In this document: in pieces, positions 8,432 to 16,817 of the stretch | How the letters are laid out: every line of letters starts with the position of its first letter | Position numbering within the stretch: position 1 is the first letter of the stretch | Assembly (NCBI GenBank): GCA_934725685.1 | Contig: CAKVBX010000008.1 | Coordinates: 1-53,737 of the forward strand | Reading direction: 5' to 3' | Length of the DNA: 53,737 nucleotides | Origin: an uncultured Bacilli bacterium | GTDB taxonomy: Bacteria > Bacillota_I > Bacilli_A > RFN20 > CAG-288 | Program-made: the position numbers and the translations under genes | The notes under the pieces: generated by a model | The model's input: the letters and a program-made list of their open reading frames with translations, nothing else | Told to the model about the DNA's origin: nothing | Database searches by the model: none

Positions 8432-11400
8432 ATGAATGACGAAAAAAAGCCGGATGAAGTGATTCTTTCCTTCTCCAGAAAATTCCGTAAGGCGATATTT
8501 GGAACGCGGTTTGTTGCCTTCATGACGGAAAATGAAGAGTACTTGCTTCCAGAGGAGGATAAGGAAAGCATTTCTTCTCTTCTGTTTTTCTATCGTAATT
8601 TCATTCTGAAGCGAAAGAATTATCCCATCTCCACCGGGGATGGTTTCACATATGTGGATAGCCATGATTCCCGTGTTCTTTCTGATGTGCTCGGCTTACC
8701 GAAAACTGTTTTCACATCTCTTGATCCGAATCAGGATATCCTATCTCAGCTTCACTTCGAAAAAGGACTTCAGAGATATAAGAAACAATGCGCTCAGGAA
8801 AGAGCAGAGGCCATCGATAAGAAATGGTATCACGATTACTTTATCAATTATTGTGCCCAGTCGGGCCTTTTCTTTCTCTATGATGAAACGATTCCCTTCA
8901 TCGAGAATGACAATCCTCCGCTTCCTGTTTTCTTCAACCGGGACTGCTTTGATGAGGAACTGAATAAGCAAGTTCAGGAATTTACGTATGAAAAGCTGTC
9001 CATTGATTTTCTGCCCTTTGATTACGATGCCTCCTTTGTCATTTTCATGAAGGGGATGGATGAGTTCTCTCTCGAAGAGCGGATTTCCTATTTTGTGAAC
9101 GGAGACTACGATCAGAAGATTGCATCTTTTATTGTAGACCCGGAATATCGGAAACGTTATGCGAAGCTCTTAAGAAGGATGATTGTCACTTTTGTCAATC
9201 ATCTTTATGATTGCTTCATGGAAAAAGTGCTGAAGAAACAAACGGAGAAGATTTCCTATATTACGACCGGAGTTCTACTGCTCGAGAGAAAACTGTATTG
9301 CTTATCGTCATTCGGCGGAGACATGTTCTCTTTGGATGGTGAAAACTGGTATTTCAGCAACTATCAGAAAGAAGAAATCTGTGCCAATCTGAAAAGATTG
9401 GTAAAAGAGCATGATAAGGATGATTTGCTCGGTATCTATACAGAACTTGCTCTTCCTTATCTGGGATATCTTTCCCTCCGTGGAAAGAAATTCCGCTCTG
9501 TCGATGCGATTGTTGATGCGCTTCCTTTTTCGAAGGATATCTCCTTGAAAGAGTACTATCTCTCTCCGAAGCGCTATTGCTTGAATTACAGCTTCTATTT
9601 CACGAAACGGAGACATGAGATTCTCTTCTATCAGCGCATTCTGAAAAGAGAGGGGATTGTCTATACTCCGGTCTACGAAATCAACGGAGAGACCCAGAAC
9701 TTTTTCGTTAAGATCTATCCAAAAAAGCGGAAAGGATCTCTTGCGCTTCTATTCGATGGAAAAGAGTTTTCCCTCTTTGATGAAGTCTATCCGATGTACC
9801 TCAGCTATTACGAATTGTTCTTTGATCATTCATTGGAACGGGCGCTTTCTCATTTGGATACTGTCTGTGAAAAGCATGCCGGCTCCCTCTTCTTCTCGCT
9901 CTGTTCTGACCATACGATGAAGGATGCCCTCGAGATTCTACTGGCCCGTTATGAGAGCATGGGAGACCTGTCTGTCCTTCTCCCCTTCTTCGGTTATCTT
10001 GTCTATCTGCCTTTCTATTATGCAAAAGAAGTCTTCTTTCAGGAAGTCATGAAAGAGAAGGACAGACAGCTTCTCCTCCTTCTCAATGATTGCCGTGAAC
10101 GGACGGACAGCTATGAACCCGCCCTTCCTTATCCTTATGTCCAAAGAGGAGAAATCTTCTATTCCTTCCGTAAGACACCTTATTCTGAGGCGTATCTCTC
10201 CCTTTCCGATAAGGATACCATTACGGAAATGGTTCCTTATCAGAAATTGATGTTCCGCCGCTTCTGTTCCACAAAGGAATCCACAACGGAAGAGGAAGTC
10301 TTCTATATCCTCAGTCATTTAGGACTTCCGAAGAACATCATCAATTCACTTCTTTATGATTCGGAAATCAATGCCGATACTATCGTCTCGAAGATTCCGT
10401 TTGAAAAGAATCTTTCCCATCTTGAAAACAATGCGGAGCCTGCCTCCTATGATGCATTGGATGATCGTGTCGGCGCCGATTACAACATCTACGCCAACTA
10501 TCTGAGAGCCAAGGCGGCAAAGAAGGGACTTTATCTGAACCCCGGCTTCCATAGTTCGGACATCAATGAACAGGCATTCCAATATCTTTTCCATGATGGA
10601 AATTACCATACGATGTTCATGCTCAACCAGAATCATCCCCATCCCATGCTGAAACCTTATCTGAATCTGGATAAGAAAGGCTTGTGCTGTCTTTTTGCCT
10701 CCTTCTATCCTGAAAAAATCGATGAGTATGAAACAGCGACCTGTCTGTTCCGGTTCCTCATGCAAAGCGAAGAGAACATTCACAATCTTCTGTTTGCCTG
10801 TGAATCTTATGACATAGACGTTCTCAGTCATATGTCGATCCTCAGTCTTTTCTACCAGCTGTATCAGAATCTGGCCATGGCCTGTGTCCTCCGAGAGGCG
10901 GGAGAGGATGCTCACTCGGAATACTGCCTCAACTATGATTACAATCCGAAACTTGTCTATCCGTATGTTCTTCTTGGAACAAGTTTCAATGCCTACACTG
11001 CCGATATGCAGAACGGTCCCTACTTCTTCTGTGAATGTGACAGGGAACCGATTCGGGAAACCATCCGCTGGCATCTCTCCTTATGGAATCAGAGAGAAAT
11101 ACCGGAAGAGTGGAAAACCCCGTTCGTTCTCGCATCGGTCGGTCTTCCTTATTTGGTCGTCCTTTCAAAAAAGGACTTCGATTTCGACATCAATTCCGTG
11201 GAGGAGTTCATCGATACCCTCTCTTTCCGGGATGCCATCTGCCGCCGCTGTCTGAATGTTCCGCACTGCGCCTACAAAGCACCGTTCCGTCTCGCCTATC
11301 CGTTCAAGAAAGGGGACCTTGCAGAACACCGCTTTGTTGCAGAGGCCATGATCAAAGACGGGTTTATTAGTCCGTTTTTTGAGGGGCGGCTTCGATATCT

Positions 11401-11824
11401 GGAAGGAAACTATAGGTATAGAATCGATAAGAAGTACGATCCGAGGCTTCCCTATTACAAGATGTTAGGAAAATCCGTGCCGGAGAAGATATTCCGGTAT
11501 TTCCATCCGGACAGAACGGTGATTCAGGATATTCTTTACGAATTCGGAAAAGACAAATCCCTCAATCCGGAAGCACTTGCCTATGTGAGCGGGGTTCTCT
11601 TGGATGCCTATCAGAGGGATCCGGAAGTGTTCTATCAGTTTGTCCGAAGTATTGGCTGCGGTGAGACGCTCGGAGAGATGGTGGAGGACTTCTTCCCTGA
11701 AATCGATAGGACCAGAGAAGAATTTAAGGAAATCGTAATTAAGTTGGTTCTGAAGTTCTTTGCTTGTCTGAACAATCAGCTCGTTGAATCCTATCTCTAT
11801 CTTGAGAGACACATAGGGAGGTAA
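8432..11824 (+). CDS. Giant unknown protein with four internal repeats (paralogue A)
   Basis: A 1,130-residue protein of no family that I recognise. It has no signal peptide or membrane segment, so it should be cytoplasmic. By eye it contains four diverged repeats of about 250-290 residues. Each has a (L/V)(G/A)LP box at residues 87, 339, 630 and 903, followed 20-25 residues later by an IxxxLxF(E/S)K-like segment. An amphipathic segment ending in K-x-G-I/L-x-x-P follows, near 133-149, 399-414, 687-705 and 967-983. Repeat 4 also has Cys-x2-Cys-x5-Cys (937, 940, 946), absent from the others. A strong AAAGGAGG precedes the ATG. The gap to the metallopeptidase is only 45 bases without a terminator, and the next paralogue starts three bases after the stop. 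It could be a scaffold or solenoid-like binding protein; the true function is unknown. Confidence 0.85.
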   Translation: MNDEKKPDEVILSFSRKFRKAIFGTRFVAFMTENEEYLLPEEDKESISSLLFFYRNFILKRKNYPISTGDGFTYVDSHDSRVLSDVLGLPKTVFTSLDPNQDILSQLHFEKGLQRYKKQCAQERAEAIDKKWYHDYFINYCAQSGLFFLYDETIPFIENDNPPLPVFFNRDCFDEELNKQVQEFTYEKLSIDFLPFDYDASFVIFMKGMDEFSLEERISYFVNGDYDQKIASFIVDPEYRKRYAKLLRRMIVTFVNHLYDCFMEKVLKKQTEKISYITTGVLLLERKLYCLSSFGGDMFSLDGENWYFSNYQKEEICANLKRLVKEHDKDDLLGIYTELALPYLGYLSLRGKKFRSVDAIVDALPFSKDISLKEYYLSPKRYCLNYSFYFTKRRHEILFYQRILKREGIVYTPVYEINGETQNFFVKIYPKKRKGSLALLFDGKEFSLFDEVYPMYLSYYELFFDHSLERALSHLDTVCEKHAGSLFFSLCSDHTMKDALEILLARYESMGDLSVLLPFFGYLVYLPFYYAKEVFFQEVMKEKDRQLLLLLNDCRERTDSYEPALPYPYVQRGEIFYSFRKTPYSEAYLSLSDKDTITEMVPYQKLMFRRFCSTKESTTEEEVFYILSHLGLPKNIINSLLYDSEINADTIVSKIPFEKNLSHLENNAEPASYDALDDRVGADYNIYANYLRAKAAKKGLYLNPGFHSSDINEQAFQYLFHDGNYHTMFMLNQNHPHPMLKPYLNLDKKGLCCLFASFYPEKIDEYETATCLFRFLMQSEENIHNLLFACESYDIDVLSHMSILSLFYQLYQNLAMACVLREAGEDAHSEYCLNYDYNPKLVYPYVLLGTSFNAYTADMQNGPYFFCECDREPIRETIRWHLSLWNQREIPEEWKTPFVLASVGLPYLVVLSKKDFDFDINSVEEFIDTLSFRDAICRRCLNVPHCAYKAPFRLAYPFKKGDLAEHRFVAEAMIKDGFISPFFEGRLRYLEGNYRYRIDKKYDPRLPYYKMLGKSVPEKIFRYFHPDRTVIQDILYEFGKDKSLNPEALAYVSGVLLDAYQRDPEVFYQFVRSIGCGETLGEMVEDFFPEIDRTREEFKEIVIKLVLKFFACLNNQLVESYLYLERHIGR

Positions 11825-11827
11825 TAA

Positions 11828-14800
11828 ATGAAATTCTGTAAAAAACTATTTGAGAGTGATACTTCGTTTTCTTTGGATACCCCTTATGAAAAAGAACACA
11901 GCGGTGCCTTCTATGATGTCTATGAAGACGAAAACGGCGGTCTTCATATGGACAAAAAGGATGAGGAATCCTTAAAGGAGCGGTTGTATTTCTATCAGAA
12001 CTATCTGTCGAAGGAACATTATCCAATCTATTGCACTTCTGATGCCATTAGGGATGAATCATCACTCAATGAGCTGACTTTTTCTCAGGCTTTAGGTCTT
12101 CCGCTCATTGCTGTGACAAGAATCGGCAAGAACGGAAAACGTTTCTTCCTTTCTCCGGGCGAAGTACTCAACCGCATTACGTTTGAGGATAATCTTCGCC
12201 ATGGGTTCGGTCCCATTTCCACAAGCGCAGATGATTCGATCTTAGAAGGCAATCATTATTCCGTCATTGGAGCGATGAACGAACTTATTGCAAACGGCAT
12301 CTTCCTTCAGAATCTGGAGAGGATTCTTGATCCGATGCGGGAGAACGATCTGTTCTTCCCGGTCCATATCCATGCGGAAAAGCTTCCGGAAAGATTCCGG
12401 GAGGAAAAAGAGACGGGAGCGAAGCTCTTCATGGATTTTTGCTCATCTCCGATTCGGTTCGATAAGAAGAGCTATCAAAGGACCTTCGGAAGAGCAGATT
12501 CTATGACAATTGAGGAACAGGCTGAACTTGCTTTTGTAGATCTTGAGACCATCGATGATGTTCCGGAAAAGTTGTTTTGTCTTGCGTTACGTCGTTATTT
12601 CCTTGCGATGGCAAGAGAGATTGTCTCTGACTTCTATGTCAGGGAATATCACCGAAGCCTCATTCCCTGCTCTGTTCTGTCCCATGATATTTCCTATGAC
12701 CATTCTGAGGTGGACCAAATTTATGTCGGTTCCGTTTTCTCAATGGTCGCTTTTCGGATGTATCGCGTCACGGAAACCGAAAAGGATGCCGTCTGTGAGA
12801 CGGTCCGTTTCCGTTATCGCCTGAAGAATGGAAATAAGAAGAAACTGAAACGTGCTTATGAGACGGTGAAGAAATATTTCGACCGCCATCTAGAACTTGT
12901 TTTCCTTCCCCAGGTTTTCCTTAAGTTGATGGGATTACCTTATCCGGCCTATCAGGCAGCGAAGTATTTTGATTTCTCCCGAGGTACCTTCGAAAATCTC
13001 TTAGAAGTCATCGGTGTTATCGATTATTCATCACTGAGATGCGGAAATCTGGAGCCTTATGTGACGGCAGACGGTGTTTTGAAGGATCCGTCCGATAAGG
13101 AGGATGTCTTTGGAAATGCCGTCTTTTATCACAATCATTCCGTTTCGAGCTTCTTTTTGAACGATCCGTCGGTATTGTCCGGAGAAAGTGATGCCTGTTT
13201 TCTTCTTTCCTGTGGGAAACAAGATAGGACGATGTATCAGTGTTTTCTCGGAAAAGAGGATCATGTCAACAAGTTATTCATTCCGGATTCCTGGCTGTAT
13301 GAGACCCCGATAGAAGACGGATGCTATACGGTAATCCGGGATTTCTTCCGTTATCTCAACGAAGGATATACTTCTTTGGAAGCCTATTACTTTGTACAGG
13401 ATCAGGCAAATGTCAGCCAAGGTCTCTTCTTCTATTTTATCTTCGCAATACTCAACTCTCTCCTCTATGAGCCCGCAAGAAAATTCTGGAACACGAAAGT
13501 GGGAGAAGCAGAATGTGCACCGAATAGTGGATTCGTTATCCATATCATTCATCCGGACAAAACGGAAGACGCTCTTTTGGTCGACCGGAATTTTGCCATC
13601 CTTTTGCCGCCGGATTCCAAGGCTCCGTATGCACTTCCAAAATATGACTATGAGCTCTACGAAAAGATGTATCATAATTTCAGCAAGTTTTATGATGAGC
13701 TCTATACAAACGAATCATATCGAATCATCTATTATCGCCTTTCTATTCTCGATAAACTGAAAATTATTCACTATCCAATCATCTGTTCTGATAAAAAATC
13801 TATCTTTCAGGATGCAAGATGGGCAAAGATCATCGATGATATCCCAGAATTGACCCGTATCCGTGCGTTTCAGACTGCCTTAAAGAATGACATCCTGATT
13901 CCGGGAACGATAGACGATTATCATCCTTTCATCAGGAAAGATGCCCACTTCAAGGAAAATAGGTTTGCCGCACTCGTCGATTACAATCTCATCGACATGA
14001 TCACCACTCATGATCTTCTGAGAAAGACAAACGGCCATTACCCGAATGAGGGGGATACGTTCCGTCCCTATGTGGATGATTATTTCCGGCATGGCGGCAT
14101 GAAAGATGCGTATTATGCAATGAAAACAAATCAAGGGGTTCAGGTTGCTTTTGATTACTGCGAACGTGTCGAGAAATGGTATCTAGACGACCTGATGGGT
14201 GGAACGATGCTTTCTCCCTTCCATCCGATTGAGACCATCTATCAAGGAAAGAAACGATATCAGATAGTAGGACACTTCTTCGACGCCTATTCCGATTCGA
14301 AGGACTTCGGTTCTTTCTATCTTCTGAAGAAAGATGAACCACTTCTGATTTCACTCATTTCCACATTCATGAAAAAGAAATTTGAAATCCTAGCCAAAAC
14401 TGAATTCTTCCCGTTTTTCACCGGATTACCGATGATCTTTCTGTTGAAACTGAAGAAACTATACGAGAAAGAGAATCATGTCAGTGAAGCGGTACTGAAC
14501 AGGTATTTCACATTCCGTGACGAGGAATCAAACGAGACGGATGTTTTCGTCAGCGAAGATTATCAGTGGGAAAAAGAGAAGGTCGCCAATTTCTATCGGA
14601 GCGGAAGACTCAGACGGAAACTGCTTGAGGAAGGATTTGTTCTATATCCGGATTCCGATTTCTTCTACTTCGATCTGTTTAGCCAATCACGGGATGAAAA
14701 CGGCTATTGGAAGGATCCTTTCTACAAGTTGACATGCTGTGTCATGGAACATCCTTCATCCACTGTGAAAACCTATCTCCAGCCCAACGACCTATTGATG

Positions 14801-15121
14801 ACGGAGATAGTGGATGAGTTCAAGTCTATGGCACGTTCGAATGGGGATATCGACTGTGACATTCTCAACGATGTCTGTGTTTTTGTTCTGAAAGGATATC
14901 ATGAAGATCCGAACTTCCTGATTCATCTCATCAACAACCTTCAGGACCGAACGAATTCTCTTGAATCCTACGCCCATTATTTCATAGAGAAATCAGAGTG
15001 GAATGAGAACACGAGGTTAGAGGACCGGGAATATCTCGAACATGTCTATCTCATGTCGTTCCTTCTGTATCTCGAGAGGGACATCATTTTCACGGTCGGA
15101 AAGAAAATGATTGTCGAATAG
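11828..15121 (+). CDS. Giant unknown protein, paralogue B
   Basis: A 1,097-residue protein, adjacent paralogue of the preceding one. The N-termini align directly (YFYQNYLSKEHYPI near residue 54 with FFYRNFILKRKNYPI near residue 52 of A). GLP boxes lie at residues 89, 368 and 865. A fourth repeat around 660-697 has lost the GLP but keeps the KNDILIPG segment. The C-termini also match in plan, ending in helices around YLER. No signal peptide, membrane segment or Cys motif is seen. AGGGAGG lies in the end of paralogue A and the ATG follows its stop by three bases, so the pair is translationally coupled. The two have diverged strongly, which suggests distinct partners or a heteromer. Function is unknown. 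Confidence 0.85.
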   Translation: MKFCKKLFESDTSFSLDTPYEKEHSGAFYDVYEDENGGLHMDKKDEESLKERLYFYQNYLSKEHYPIYCTSDAIRDESSLNELTFSQALGLPLIAVTRIGKNGKRFFLSPGEVLNRITFEDNLRHGFGPISTSADDSILEGNHYSVIGAMNELIANGIFLQNLERILDPMRENDLFFPVHIHAEKLPERFREEKETGAKLFMDFCSSPIRFDKKSYQRTFGRADSMTIEEQAELAFVDLETIDDVPEKLFCLALRRYFLAMAREIVSDFYVREYHRSLIPCSVLSHDISYDHSEVDQIYVGSVFSMVAFRMYRVTETEKDAVCETVRFRYRLKNGNKKKLKRAYETVKKYFDRHLELVFLPQVFLKLMGLPYPAYQAAKYFDFSRGTFENLLEVIGVIDYSSLRCGNLEPYVTADGVLKDPSDKEDVFGNAVFYHNHSVSSFFLNDPSVLSGESDACFLLSCGKQDRTMYQCFLGKEDHVNKLFIPDSWLYETPIEDGCYTVIRDFFRYLNEGYTSLEAYYFVQDQANVSQGLFFYFIFAILNSLLYEPARKFWNTKVGEAECAPNSGFVIHIIHPDKTEDALLVDRNFAILLPPDSKAPYALPKYDYELYEKMYHNFSKFYDELYTNESYRIIYYRLSILDKLKIIHYPIICSDKKSIFQDARWAKIIDDIPELTRIRAFQTALKNDILIPGTIDDYHPFIRKDAHFKENRFAALVDYNLIDMITTHDLLRKTNGHYPNEGDTFRPYVDDYFRHGGMKDAYYAMKTNQGVQVAFDYCERVEKWYLDDLMGGTMLSPFHPIETIYQGKKRYQIVGHFFDAYSDSKDFGSFYLLKKDEPLLISLISTFMKKKFEILAKTEFFPFFTGLPMIFLLKLKKLYEKENHVSEAVLNRYFTFRDEESNETDVFVSEDYQWEKEKVANFYRSGRLRRKLLEEGFVLYPDSDFFYFDLFSQSRDENGYWKDPFYKLTCCVMEHPSSTVKTYLQPNDLLMTEIVDEFKSMARSNGDIDCDILNDVCVFVLKGYHEDPNFLIHLINNLQDRTNSLESYAHYFIEKSEWNENTRLEDREYLEHVYLMSFLLYLERDIIFTVGKKMIVE

Positions 15122-15146
15122 ATTACAATTTTTCCAATTTGATGTA

Positions 15147-15345
15147 CTAAGTTTTGGCATCAGCAGGTTTCTTCCGCGGGCGGCCTCTTCCTCTTTTTGG
15201 CTTGTCCGGCTCTTCTCTGACAAGGCCGAGGATCTTTATCTCCTCGAGACCCGTGGAGAGGGAGTTTACCCATTTCCCGTTAGTGCATGACGGCTTTTCC
15301 GATTTCCTCTAGGCTTAAGCCGTTCAATAATGTTAGAATGTTCAT
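15147..15345 (-). pseudogene. Broken small AT-hook ORF of a decayed mobile element
   Basis: On the minus strand an AAAGGAG site leads into MNILTLLNGLSLEEIGKAV, which stops after 21 codons. A second frame then continues as TNGKWVNSLSTGLEEIKILG and ends with an AT-hook-like KRGRGRPRKK close to the stop. The span of 199 bases is one more than a multiple of three, so a single-base insertion near 15280 explains it. The 3' end matches a remnant at 41556-41625. I take it as an accessory ORF or regulator from a mobile element, family not identified. Confidence 0.55.
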
Positions 15346-15414
15346 GCCGCAATCTCCTTTCATGTGAGCTTCGAACACTAATATGATAAGTGATTGCGGT
15401 TTTGTTTTGCCGGT

Positions 15415-15444
15415 TTTCTTTGAACGGCTAGCCATTCAAAGAAA
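15415..15444. repeat. Near-perfect 30-bp palindrome
   Basis: The arms TTTCTTTGAA and TTCAAAGAAA flank a GGCTAGCC core with one mismatched pair. It lies between the broken AT-hook ORF and the fic gene and lacks a clean U-tract. It may be an element end, an operator or a hairpin. Confidence 0.5.
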
Positions 15445-15503
15445 GGCACCCCCTCCTGTAGACTTCTGTTTCCATCACACAGAATTATTGTAACTGCATT
15501 GGT

Positions 15504-16553
15504 TTATTTATTGCGGAGATACCTGATATTTCTTGCAGAACCTATTTTGACAATTTGTCCGCTCTTTACCATTTTGCCGAGAATGGCTTCAATGGTAGTA
15601 GGACTTACGTCAGGAAGAATTTCACAGATTTCTTTTTTTGAAATCGGAGTGAGACTGTTAAGAATGGTCGCTTCTATTCTTGAGGATTTAGACACTTTAC
15701 CTCCGTTTACAATGGCAAATCTCTTATCTAGTTCCTTATAGCATATATACAGCGTAGACAGGAAATTCTCTATAAACGGAGAATAATCGTTGTTATTTTC
15801 GTGCCAGTTTATGGATGATTGTCTTAACGCTTCGTAATAAAAGCCTTTGTTTTTATTGATTTGTTCCTCGAAAGAAATGTATTTGCCTGCGTCGAAACCA
15901 TTTTTATATAACAGCAAAAGCGAAAGAAGTCGTGACATTCTGCCGTTTCCGTCGCGGAACGGGTGGATGCACAAGAAGTCTAAAATAACGCACGGAATAA
16001 GAAGCAGTTGATTTATTTCAGAATCATCAGCTGCCGCCAGATACGCCAAAACAAGTTGTTCCATAGCGTGCTTTGTTTCGTTTGCGGGCGTAGGGGTAAA
16101 TCTAATTTTCCTGTTGCCTTGTGAGTCAATTTCGATAATTGCATTGTCAAAATCTTTATATTTGCCTCCATATTCGTAACCCGTTATAGATAGAAGAATT
16201 TCGTGTAAACGCAAAATGTCCGGCTCGTTAAAGCCGATGTATTGATTGTTGGTATGGATTTCATTCAATGCATCGCGATAGCCGGCAATTTCCGCTTCGT
16301 CATGGTTAAGCGGCGCACTGCTTTGCGTAACAATAGCCTTGATTCGCTCATCGCTTGTAACGATTCCCTCGATGGCATTTGAGTTTTTTACCGACTGAAT
16401 TCTGGCTATTTTTTCAAGTTCCGTGAAAATCTTTGAATGATCGGCTTTTCTTACGTTTTCCATTGTTTTTAAGGAATAAATGATTGTAGCCATATTAAGC
16501 GTTTTTGCCGAAACAAGCCAGTTTTTCAAGAAAGAATAATCAAATCTATGCAT
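15504..16553 (-). CDS. Fic family AMP-transferase, class II
   Basis: A 349-residue Fic protein that would transfer AMP (or another nucleotide part) from ATP to a protein hydroxyl. The catalytic loop HPFRDGNGRMSR (about residues 195-206) has every key residue of HxFx(D/E)GNGRxxR. The N-terminal inhibitory helix motif (S/T)xxxE(G/N) is present as SNAIEG (about residue 62), making it class II with self-inhibition. A C-terminal winged helix of about 55 residues (SKKEICEILPDVSPTTIEA) follows. The ATG at 16553 was chosen because GGAG lies seven bases upstream. Base and codon use is more A/T-rich than the neighbours and mobile-element debris lies downstream, so transfer is likely. No separate antitoxin gene is seen beside it. 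Confidence 0.92.
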   Translation of the reverse strand: MHRFDYSFLKNWLVSAKTLNMATIIYSLKTMENVRKADHSKIFTELEKIARIQSVKNSNAIEGIVTSDERIKAIVTQSSAPLNHDEAEIAGYRDALNEIHTNNQYIGFNEPDILRLHEILLSITGYEYGGKYKDFDNAIIEIDSQGNRKIRFTPTPANETKHAMEQLVLAYLAAADDSEINQLLLIPCVILDFLCIHPFRDGNGRMSRLLSLLLLYKNGFDAGKYISFEEQINKNKGFYYEALRQSSINWHENNNDYSPFIENFLSTLYICYKELDKRFAIVNGGKVSKSSRIEATILNSLTPISKKEICEILPDVSPTTIEAILGKMVKSGQIVKIGSARNIRYLRNK

Positions 16554-16776
16554 TGTGCATCTCCTTAATCTGCATATAATATACCAAAAATAATGCATAA
16601 AATTAAGGGGAATTAGTGCGGCATTTGCATATTGCTGATGTGATTTAGTGCAGATACTTGCTGTTTGTTAGATCACTATTTCATAAACTGCCAAAACTTC
16701 GAGATAGCGCAGCGTATGCTGTGATCGTATTTTTTGTTGAATGGTTAACGGTGAGTGTGGTCTCTATGATTTTTCA

Positions 16777-16816
16777 CAACAGAAAAGGGTCAGCCGAAGC
16801 GGACCCTTTTCTGTTG
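16777..16816 (-). terminator. Terminator of the P-type ATPase gene
   Basis: A perfect 15-bp stem (CAACAGAAAAGGGTC and its complement) with a 10-base loop ends two bases beyond the ATPase stop codon, read on the minus strand. The lower stem supplies the TTTTCTGTTG stretch. Confidence 0.85.
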
Positions 16817-16817
16817 C

